Position numbers and translations under genes: made by a program | Notes under the pieces: model-generated | What the model was told of the DNA's origin: nothing | Seen by the model: only the letters and a program-made list of their open reading frames with translations | Databases searched by the model: none | NCBI RefSeq assembly: GCF_003719295.1 | Contig: NZ_RFLW01000001.1 | Span: 806,001-870,000, forward strand | Source of the DNA: Haliea alexandrii | GTDB lineage: Bacteria > Pseudomonadota > Gammaproteobacteria > Pseudomonadales > Halieaceae | Length of the DNA stretch: 64,000 nucleotides | Direction of reading: 5' to 3' | Shown here: piece after piece, positions 10,640 to 17,184 of the stretch | Layout: each line of letters opens with the position of its first letter | Position numbering within the stretch: position 1 is the first letter of the stretch

Positions 10640-11648
10640 TGCGCACCTCCCGCGGCGCGCGCCCGGTCCATTTCTGGTAGGCGCGCCGGAAGTTAGAGGC
10701 ATCGTTGAAGCCCACCAGGTAGGCAATGGTGGACAGCGGCAGGCGGCTGTTCTTCAGGTAGCGGGTGGCGTGCTCCGCCCGCACCCGGTCCAGCAGCTGT
10801 TGGTAGGCAGTACCCTCCTGCTCGAGCCGGCGCCGGTAGGTGCGCGGGCTCAGGTTGAGGATGTTGGCAACCTGGGGCATCTGCGGGTACTGACCTTCCA
10901 GCTTGCGCAGCAGGCGCAGGGTCTGCTCCGACACCGAGTCATGTTCCTCCAGGTCCGCCAGCAGGCGCGCACATTCATTTTCGTACAGTGAGCGCAAGGC
11001 GGGGTTGGACAACGGCAGCGCAACGTCGAGCAGCTGGGCGTCAAAGGAGATGCGCCCCAGCGGGCAGTCGAAGTGCACGTCATCGCCGAACACCTCGTGA
11101 TAGGTCGCGGCGTGCGGTGGCGGCGGGTAGGGGAGCTCTACCCGAACCACCAGGTTCTGCCGGTTGAGCAGGCCGCGCAGTGTGTTGAGCATGGCGGCGT
11201 ACATCAGCTCGGTGCCGAATTCGGGCGGGTTGTCGGTGGGGAGTGTGACCGTGGTCAGCACGCAGCGTTGGGCCTGTTCCGTGAGCTCCAGCTGCAGTGA
11301 GGGTGACGACAACAGGTGGTAGTAGCGCATGAACAGCTCCATGACCTGCCGCAAGTCGCGACAGGTCATGAATGCCTGGCCGAGAATGGCGTGGGCACTC
11401 AGGTTCAGGCGCATGCCCAGGTGCAGGCCCAGTGCCGTGTCGCCGGTGAGTGCCAGGGCGTTGCTGACGAGGCGGGCAAAATCCTCTTCACTGACGCGCG
11501 CACCAATACCGGCGAGCCCGGAATCGGCCAGCGAGGTGCCGGCAAGCACGTCCTCGCGCGCAAACCCCCGGCTCTCGACCATGTCGATCAGGATCAGGAT
11601 GTACTGTGCTGGCGCGCTGACACGGGGCATTCGTCTATTTGGCCACAA
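10629..11648 (-). CDS. AraC-family transcriptional regulator (Arabinose_bd/OruR type)
   Basis: A 339-residue regulator with an N-terminal ligand/dimerisation domain of the PF12625 type (about residues 20-210, including S-A-H-A-I-L-G-Q-A-F near 110-119) and a C-terminal double helix-turn-helix (about 240-335) ending with the typical G-F-N-D-A-S-N-F-R-R-A-Y-Q-K-W-T-G. An alternative start is the ATG at 11630. It diverges from a diiron protein gene and overlaps the patatin gene downstream; both are plausible targets. Direct repeats at 11714-11729 could be its site. Confidence 0.9.
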   Translation of the reverse strand: MWPNRRMPRVSAPAQYILILIDMVESRGFAREDVLAGTSLADSGLAGIGARVSEEDFARLVSNALALTGDTALGLHLGMRLNLSAHAILGQAFMTCRDLRQVMELFMRYYHLLSSPSLQLELTEQAQRCVLTTVTLPTDNPPEFGTELMYAAMLNTLRGLLNRQNLVVRVELPYPPPPHAATYHEVFGDDVHFDCPLGRISFDAQLLDVALPLSNPALRSLYENECARLLADLEEHDSVSEQTLRLLRKLEGQYPQMPQVANILNLSPRTYRRRLEQEGTAYQQLLDRVRAEHATRYLKNSRLPLSTIAYLVGFNDASNFRRAYQKWTGRAPREVRTER

Positions 11649-11713
11649 ATAACCTTATTTTGACAAGACTTCACCTTGTTAGCCTGCGGGCGCTCGCACA
11701 TAGTGAAGCGCAA

Positions 11714-11729
11714 TGTCATTTTGATGTCA
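11714..11729 (+). promoter_or_regulatory. TGTCA direct repeats, 11-bp period, before the diiron gene
   Basis: TGTCA occurs at 11714-11718 and 11725-11729, one helical turn apart, the arrangement AraC-family proteins often bind. A TTGACA hexamer at 11660-11665 lacks a good -10 partner, as expected of an activator-dependent promoter. The second repeat abuts the ribosome-binding site, so the site could also act at the RNA level or be coincidental. Confidence 0.3.
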
Positions 11730-11740
11730 GGAGTACGGTT

Positions 11741-12922
11741 ATGAAAGTAGAGTGGAGCTCCACCCCGCGCAAGATCCAGCGCTTCGCCAATGCCGATTAC
11801 CCGCGTGAGAACCCGGATCTGGAGGATCTGCTGACCCCCGGTGATGTCGATCATATCGCCGAGATTTTCAGCACCCCGCTCACCGGGTCTTACAACTGGG
11901 ACTACAAGGTGCAGGACGATCGCATCAAGAAGCTCTATGACCTCGGCAAGCAGCTCAACTGGGACCCGGAGATGGATATCAACTGGGACCGCCCCTGGCC
12001 AGACGAAGAGCGCATGCCCGAGCTGATGAACCTGCACACCTACCAGCCCTATCTCGACATGGACGAGCCCACACGCAAGGAATTCTGGCTGCACATGAAT
12101 GCCTGGAGCCTGTCCCAGTTCCTGCATGGCGAACAGGGTGCGCTGCTGGTGGCATCGCAGCTGTGCTCCTGTGCCCCCACCCTCAATGCCAAGTTGTACG
12201 CTGCATCACAGACCTTCGACGAGGCGCGCCACGTCGAGGTCTTCAACAAGTACCTGCAGAAGCGCATCGGCGTGATGTACCCGATCAACACGCACCTCAA
12301 GGCGATCATCGACAAGATCCTCACCGATGCGCGCTGGGATATGAAGTTCATCGGCATGCAGCTGGTGATTGAGGGGCTGGCGCTGTCGGCCTTCAATACC
12401 ACCCGCGAAACCACGCCCGACCCGGTGCTCAAGGATGTGGTGTATCTGGTCACACGGGACGAAGCGCGTCACGTGACCTTCGGCGTGAATTACCTGGAGG
12501 AGTTTGTCAAAACCCTGACCGACGAGGAGCGTGAGGAGCGCGCCCAGTTCGCTTACGAGGCCTGCGTGGTGAGCCGCGAGCGGCTGGTGGCAACGGACGT
12601 CTTTGCACACTTCGGCTGGGACGTGGAAGAGGCGCGCCTGCAGGTGCTGGAAGGTTTCGTCATGTCCACCTTCCGCAACCTCTTGTTCCAGCGGGTGATT
12701 CCCAACCTGAAGCGCATTGGTCTGCTGACCGACAAGATCCGGCCGAAGTTCGAGGCGCTGGGCATTCTGGAGTTCGAAAACCTGGCGACCGATGGCGATA
12801 TCGACTGGACGCTGCTGGAGCGGCCTCTGGATACCAACGAGGCCCAGGGTTACGAGCAGAGCATGCTGGCGGAGTTCAACAAGCTGAAGGATACGCCCGA
12901 GGAGCCGCGCAAGGCGGGTTGA
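11741..12922 (+). CDS. Ferritin-like diiron protein (R2/desaturase-type fold), function unknown
   Basis: A 393-residue helical protein with a complete carboxylate-bridged diiron ligand set: E131, E161-A-R-H164, E211 and E241-A-R-H244, i.e. two E...(D)EARH repeats as in ribonucleotide reductase R2, acyl-ACP desaturases and related oxygenases. The start at 11741 follows an AGGAG motif with good spacing; an earlier in-frame start at 11639 lacks support. It diverges from an AraC regulator and ends at a strong bidirectional terminator. It is probably an oxygenase or desaturase with an unknown substrate; no partner reductase is adjacent. Confidence 0.82.
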   Translation: MKVEWSSTPRKIQRFANADYPRENPDLEDLLTPGDVDHIAEIFSTPLTGSYNWDYKVQDDRIKKLYDLGKQLNWDPEMDINWDRPWPDEERMPELMNLHTYQPYLDMDEPTRKEFWLHMNAWSLSQFLHGEQGALLVASQLCSCAPTLNAKLYAASQTFDEARHVEVFNKYLQKRIGVMYPINTHLKAIIDKILTDARWDMKFIGMQLVIEGLALSAFNTTRETTPDPVLKDVVYLVTRDEARHVTFGVNYLEEFVKTLTDEEREERAQFAYEACVVSRERLVATDVFAHFGWDVEEARLQVLEGFVMSTFRNLLFQRVIPNLKRIGLLTDKIRPKFEALGILEFENLATDGDIDWTLLERPLDTNEAQGYEQSMLAEFNKLKDTPEEPRKAG

Positions 12923-12939
12923 GGTCGCCTTCGGTCCTG

Positions 12940-12974
12940 CACAAAAAAGCCGGCTTCAAGCCGGCTTTTTTGTG
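12940..12974. terminator. Bidirectional intrinsic terminator between the diiron gene and rpsT
   Basis: A near-perfect 35-base inverted repeat (17 + 1 + 17) has a GCCGGC core flanked by A6 on one side and T6 on the other. It therefore works as an intrinsic terminator for both convergent genes. Confidence 0.93.
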
Positions 12975-12991
12975 GAATGCAGTGTCCCGAA

Positions 12992-13261
12992 TCAGGCGGA
13001 GGCAAGTGCCTTGATCTGGGTATTGAGGCGGCTCTTGTGACGAGCGGCCTTGTTCTTGTGGATGATGCCCTTGTCGGCCATGCGGTCGATGACCGGTACG
13101 GCGCTGGCGTAGGCCGCTTTGGCCTGCTCGGCGTCGCCGGTGCCAATGGCAGCGATCACTTTCTTGATGTTGGTACGTACCAGCGAACGCAGGCTGGCGT
13201 TGTGGGCGCGACGCTTTTCCGCCTGGCGGGCGCGCTTTCTGGCTTGCGGGGAGTTGGCCAC
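12992..13261 (-). CDS. rpsT: 30S ribosomal protein S20
   Basis: An 89-residue basic protein with the typical N-terminal [12 protein letters not shown], binding 16S rRNA in the small subunit. It starts at GTG with GAGGA 6 bases upstream. A non-ATG start is notable because E. coli rpsT uses UUG as part of S20 autoregulation, so similar control may operate here. A consensus promoter lies upstream and a strong terminator downstream. Confidence 0.98.
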   Translation of the reverse strand: MANSPQARKRARQAEKRRAHNASLRSLVRTNIKKVIAAIGTGDAEQAKAAYASAVPVIDRMADKGIIHKNKAARHKSRLNTQIKALASA

Positions 13262-13299
13262 AATAGTTCCTCGTGGGTTAGCAAATTTCAGGAGGCGAG

Positions 13300-13328
13300 A
13301 TTATTCACATAAGCCTGTGTCTTGTCAA
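13300..13328 (-). promoter_or_regulatory. rpsT promoter
   Basis: Minus strand: a perfect TTGACA -35 (13328-13323), 17-base spacer and AATAAT -10 (13305-13300, 5/6). Predicted transcript start is about 30 bases before the GTG of rpsT. Confidence 0.75.
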
Positions 13329-13421
13329 CCATGGGGCCGTATTCCCGGCGGGCTCGCTGCGCCTGCCGACGAAGCTGCGGTATACTGCGCATTTGACTCG
13401 AAAGCGGTGGAATTGCACGCC

Positions 13422-14060
13422 ATGGTCGCCAAGCAGGAACACAGAGCCGAGCCCGCGAGCGGTACCGCCGAGCGCATTCTGGACGCGGCAGAAGATCTGT
13501 TCGCCAAAAAGGGCTATAAGGGCGCCTCACTTGGCGAGGTGGCAGAGCGCGTGGGTATTCGCTCTCCCAGCCTGTATAACCATTTTCGCAACAAGGAAGC
13601 GCTGTACCGCGCGGTACTGGGTCGTCTTCTAGATGACTTTGCGGCACCAATGGAGGAGCTGCACACGGCGCCGATTACCGACGAGCGCCTGTACCAGTGG
13701 CTCGAGGCGATTGTCCGCAAGCATCACGCCAACCCCAATCTGGCCCGGCTGTTGCAGCATGCGGCGCTGTCTGGCGGCCCGGGAACCAACGATCTTATCG
13801 AGCGCTTCTTTCGCCCCATGTTTCACGACGATGAAGGCCTGTTGCAGCCAGGCTTGCGTGCCCTGGGCGACGCCGGTCTGCGTCCCTGGGCGGTGATGGC
13901 CTTCAACAACCTGATCATGTCCTATGTAACCATGGCGCCGATGTATAGCGACCTGCTTGGGCAGGACCCGTTCAGCGACGAAGCGCTTGAGCGCCAGCTC
14001 ACCCTGATAAAAACCCTGGTACAGGCGGTCATCGCCACCCCGTCGCCTGCAGCAAATTGA
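13422..14060 (+). CDS. TetR/AcrR-family transcriptional regulator
   Basis: The 212-residue protein starting at 13422 has a canonical N-terminal HTH: A-E-R-I-L-D-A-A-E-D-L-F-A-K-K-G-Y-K-G-A-S and V-G-I-R-S-P-S-L-Y-N-H-F-R-N-K-E (about residues 16-62). The frame is open further upstream to 13119, but that overlaps rpsT and its promoter. A TATACT -10-like box at 13381-13386 suits the ATG at 13422. The tyrosine phosphatase gene begins 12 bp after the stop, so the two are probably co-transcribed. Ligand unknown. Confidence 0.9.
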   Translation: MVAKQEHRAEPASGTAERILDAAEDLFAKKGYKGASLGEVAERVGIRSPSLYNHFRNKEALYRAVLGRLLDDFAAPMEELHTAPITDERLYQWLEAIVRKHHANPNLARLLQHAALSGGPGTNDLIERFFRPMFHDDEGLLQPGLRALGDAGLRPWAVMAFNNLIMSYVTMAPMYSDLLGQDPFSDEALERQLTLIKTLVQAVIATPSPAAN

Positions 14061-14072
14061 TTCGGAGTTTAT

Positions 14073-15071
14073 ATGCCCCTACTGACCGACACAGTGCACA
14101 TCTGGCGTGCGCCTGATGGTGACTACCACGTTGAGTGGGAAGCGAGTCACCCGCACACGCAGGTCACCGTCAGTCCTCTGGAAGCCGGTGCTGGCCTGCA
14201 GATGCACTATGAAGAAGCCGTACCGCGTATGCGGGTTCAGGGCCTGCCGGTGGGGCGTCGCCACCAGTTTCGCCTGCAGGATCAACATGGCAACGAGCTG
14301 GTCGCCATGGAGCGCCGACTCGGTATGCAGGGTACACCCAATTTCCGTGATTTCGGGGGCTACTGCACGGAGGACGGTAGGCGCGTACGCTGGGGCTACC
14401 TGTATCGGTCAGGCCAGCTTTCGCAGCTGACAGAGCAGGACTTGACCCTGCTGGACCACCTGCAGCTCGACCTGTTGTGCGATTTCCGGCGTGAGAGTGA
14501 GCAGAGTGCCAGCCCCAACCGTCTGCCCAGTGCGCGAGCGCCGCGGGTTGCCAGCGTGCCGATTACGCCGGGCAGCAACGACGCCGCCTTCGCTGACGGC
14601 CAGCTCGATCGCGGGGGGCGGCAACCGATGTTCGATTTCATGGTGGATATCAATCGCGACTTCGTCGAGGCGCAGAGCCCCGCCTATCGGCGTATGTTCA
14701 GTGAAATCCTGGCGCAGGACGATGCCCGTTTTCTGGTGCACTGCGCGGCTGGCAAGGATCGCACGGGCTTTGCCGCGGCGATTATCCTGATGGCGCTGGG
14801 TGTGTCCGGTGAGCAGGTCATGGCGGACTATCTATTGACCCGTCGCTTCTTTGATCCGCGTCAGGAGATAGACCGTTTGCGGGTCAAATACGGTTTTCAG
14901 TCGCAGGAAGATGACGCGATCATGCCGATGCTTGAAGTGCACGAAGCGTATTTGTCGCGCGCGTTGCAGGCGATTGCTGACTATGGGGACGTCAACAGTT
15001 ACCTGGCCCGCGAGCTGGGGATTGGCAGCGCCGAGCGCGAAGAGTTGCGCCGGCGCTACCTCGAGGCCTGA
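14073..15071 (+). CDS. Tyrosine-protein phosphatase (Y_phosphatase3 type) with an N-terminal extension
   Basis: A 332-residue protein. Residues 1-80 look like a beta-rich accessory domain. The catalytic part starts at G-T-P-N-F-R-D-F-G-G-Y (87-97) and carries the P-loop H-C-A-A-G-K-D-R-T-G with nucleophile C224 and Arg at 230, as in the LipA/MptpB-like family that can act on phosphotyrosine or phosphoinositides. No signal peptide is visible, so it is probably cytosolic. It follows the TetR gene by 12 bp. Physiological substrate unknown. Confidence 0.87.
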   Translation: MPLLTDTVHIWRAPDGDYHVEWEASHPHTQVTVSPLEAGAGLQMHYEEAVPRMRVQGLPVGRRHQFRLQDQHGNELVAMERRLGMQGTPNFRDFGGYCTEDGRRVRWGYLYRSGQLSQLTEQDLTLLDHLQLDLLCDFRRESEQSASPNRLPSARAPRVASVPITPGSNDAAFADGQLDRGGRQPMFDFMVDINRDFVEAQSPAYRRMFSEILAQDDARFLVHCAAGKDRTGFAAAIILMALGVSGEQVMADYLLTRRFFDPRQEIDRLRVKYGFQSQEDDAIMPMLEVHEAYLSRALQAIADYGDVNSYLARELGIGSAEREELRRRYLEA

Positions 15072-15344
15072 TTAGAGGGCGCTGCAGGCTGCCTTGGCGG
15101 CCTTGATCTGCTTGCGCTCACAGCTGTCGTTCAGCTCGTTGCCCGCACACCACTTGCGACGGTTTTCCCACGCGGTGAGGGTGGCGGTTTTGCCGTTGGA
15201 GCACTTCACCATGTACTCGGAATAGGCGGCGCCAGTGCTGGATTCATGGTTGCCCTGAAAAACAATGCTGGTCGGCTTGGCGGCAAAAGCAGCGGACGAC
15301 AGGGCCAGCAGGGCAGAGACGGTGGCAATTTTGGCGAATTTCAT
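15072..15344 (-). CDS. Small secreted protein, unknown function
   Basis: A 90-residue protein with a clear signal peptide (residues 1-22, A-L-S-S-A-A-F-A-A cleavage region). The mature part of about 68 residues contains four cysteines (near positions 49, 66, 75 and 87), suggesting disulphides in the periplasm or outside. I do not recognise a family. Its 5' region (15345-15619) is unusually rich in inverted repeats and GTTAC/GTAAC pentamers. Its stop is immediately adjacent to the phosphatase stop on the other strand. Confidence 0.75.
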   Translation of the reverse strand: MKFAKIATVSALLALSSAAFAAKPTSIVFQGNHESSTGAAYSEYMVKCSNGKTATLTAWENRRKWCAGNELNDSCERKQIKAAKAACSAL

Positions 15345-15363
15345 GTTGGTTCCTCAGCGAACG

Positions 15364-15615
15364 GTTACGGTGTATGGCCAGCCTGTGACGGTGTAACACC
15401 GGCGGCGGGATGGCAGTAGTATACGTGTGTTCTACGTGTGTAGAACAGTTACAGATTCGTAACGCCGGGGATAAAAAAGTAACAGTGGGGATTGTCTCGG
15501 GTTTTCTGTATTCCCTAACTTTCTGATTTATATAAAATTATTGTGTAATTCATGGCGCCGGCCGCGCAGGCGCCTGAAGGTTACAAATGTTTAATGGGGC
15601 AGGTGCCTGGGTAAC
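15364..15615. promoter_or_regulatory. Cluster of seven GTTAC/GTAAC pentamers
   Basis: GTTAC or GTAAC occurs at 15364, 15393, 15448, 15459, 15479, 15580 and 15611 in the gap upstream of the small secreted protein. The 15448 and 15459 copies form an inverted pair spaced by 6 bases, and the 15393 copy lies inside CGGTGT-A-ACACCG (15389-15401). The sequence around 15520-15550 is AT-rich and promoter-like. This gap of about 275 bp holds no gene that I can support. Confidence 0.35.
15428..15447. promoter_or_regulatory. Perfect 8-4-8 inverted repeat, candidate operator
   Basis: TGTTCTAC, a GTGT spacer and GTAGAACA give a 20-bp dyad about 84 bp upstream of the small secreted protein's start codon. 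The size and symmetry suit a dimeric repressor. No U-tract follows, so it is not a terminator. Confidence 0.5.
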
Positions 15616-15619
15616 AGCG

Positions 15620-15841
15620 TCAGGCCATCGCGATCAGCACAAGGCCGACAATGGCGAGCAGAACGGATTGCCCGGCCTTGTCCAGGCGGAACAGGCCATA
15701 CAGGTAGGCGAAGGGGGGAAGAATGAGAGCGCACAGGCCCCACGCGTAATCTTCCTTCCATGACTGAATCAGCAACAACACCCAGCTGAGCAACAGGGTG
15801 GCGAGGCCGAAGGTAAGTAGTGTTGCAGACGTGGCTTCCAT
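15620..15841 (-). CDS. Small inner-membrane protein, unknown function
   Basis: A 73-residue protein starting M-E-A-T-S with GGGAGG 5 bases upstream. It has two or three hydrophobic helices: about residues 7-24, 33-50 and 57-72, with W-K-E-D-Y between the first two. No family recognised. It resembles generic small membrane proteins in marine gammaproteobacteria. It is transcribed away from the acyltransferase gene. Confidence 0.6.
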   Translation of the reverse strand: MEATSATLLTFGLATLLLSWVLLLIQSWKEDYAWGLCALILPPFAYLYGLFRLDKAGQSVLLAIVGLVLIAMA

Positions 15842-16014
15842 GGTTCCTCCCAATAGGCACGCGGCTCCGTTGGAGCGGATTTGAGATTAGCAGAAGCCGG
15901 CTGTCATGTCAGCGCATGCGAAGGCCGGAGTGAGGCGCCCTGGCCGGATCTGGCGGATGACGTAACGGGGGAATTTGGGTATCGTGTGGCGCTGTTTTTC
16001 TTGAGGATATTGCT

Positions 16015-17184
16015 TTGAGTGATCCCTTTGCGGATATCCGTCCTTACCGTGATGAAGAAGTGCCTGCGGTCCTCGATCGCCTCCTCGCGGACCGGGAGCT
16101 GCTCGACGCGATTGCCAGTTTGAGTCTGGGCCGGGTGGCGCGCGTGTTGCCCGGCCTGGCCCGGCCTGTCGTGCGCTGGTATCTCGGCCGCCAGCTCCGC
16201 GGCGTGCAGGATGTCCATGGTATGCAGATGGTCATCAAGCATTACGTCGAGAAGGTGATCGACGATACCACCGCAGGCTTCAGCGTTTCGGGCCTGGATG
16301 AGCTGGATGTCTCGCGCCCCTGGCTGTTCATGAGCAACCACCGCGACATCGTCATGGACCCGGCCTTCACCAACTATGCGCTGCACCGCAGTGGCCACCA
16401 GACGGTGCGCATTGCCATCGGCGACAACCTGCTCACCAAGCCCTGGGTGTCGGACCTCATGCGGCTCAACAAGAGTTTTATCGTCAAGCGCTCGGTTGCC
16501 AGCGGGCGCGCGTTGCTGGCCGCTTCCCGCCACCTGTCCAACTACATCCGCCTGTCACTGCAGGAAGAGCGCGCACCGATCTGGATCGCCCAGCGTGAGG
16601 GGCGTGCGAAAGACGGCATCGACCGTACCGAGCCCGCCGTCATCAAGATGCTTGCGATGAGCCGCGATAAACAGACCGAAAGCTTCAGTGAGCTGATCAA
16701 CGCGCTGGGCATCGTGCCTGTATCCATCGCCTACGAACTGGACCCCTGCGACGGCATGAAGGCGCGTGAAATGCACCTGCGCCGCACCACCGGCAGTTAT
16801 GCCAAGGCCGAGCAGGAAGATGTGGCCTCTATCGCCCGAGGTATCTCCGGCCAGAAAGGGCGCGTGCATGTGGCCTTCGGTACACCGCTGGTGGGCGAGT
16901 TCGACGGGCCCGATGCCGTAGCAGCGGAAATCGACCGGCAAATTGTCTCGTTGTATTGCCTGCACCCCACCAACCTGCAGGCCTGGCAAATGCTGCAGGG
17001 CGATGCGGCCGTGGTACCAGCCACGCTCACGCGCGAGGCGGGCAGTTGCTCCGAGGCCGACTTCCGCGCCCGTATCGAGAGCCTGCCCGCAGAGCAGCGC
17101 CCCTTCGCTTTGGCCACTTACGCCAACGCCGTAGCCAGCAAGCTGGCACTGCACGCGGCGGCGGAGCCGCCAGCGTCTTGCTGA
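16015..17184 (+). CDS. Glycerol-phosphate acyltransferase-like protein
   Basis: A 389-residue PlsC/PlsB-superfamily protein starting at TTG with GAGGA upstream. The acyltransferase motif reads S-N-H-R-D-I-V-M-D-P (residues 107-116). His109 and Asp115 are separated by five residues rather than the canonical four; the N-H-R-D-I-V form is seen in a lesser-known branch annotated as 1-acyl-glycerol-phosphate acyltransferase. Motif-like I-A-Q-R-E-G-R-A-K-D follows near 195. It may acylate lysophosphatidate or another lipid. Its stop overlaps the start of the DinG-like helicase, implying co-translation. Confidence 0.78.
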   Translation: MSDPFADIRPYRDEEVPAVLDRLLADRELLDAIASLSLGRVARVLPGLARPVVRWYLGRQLRGVQDVHGMQMVIKHYVEKVIDDTTAGFSVSGLDELDVSRPWLFMSNHRDIVMDPAFTNYALHRSGHQTVRIAIGDNLLTKPWVSDLMRLNKSFIVKRSVASGRALLAASRHLSNYIRLSLQEERAPIWIAQREGRAKDGIDRTEPAVIKMLAMSRDKQTESFSELINALGIVPVSIAYELDPCDGMKAREMHLRRTTGSYAKAEQEDVASIARGISGQKGRVHVAFGTPLVGEFDGPDAVAAEIDRQIVSLYCLHPTNLQAWQMLQGDAAVVPATLTREAGSCSEADFRARIESLPAEQRPFALATYANAVASKLALHAAAEPPASC

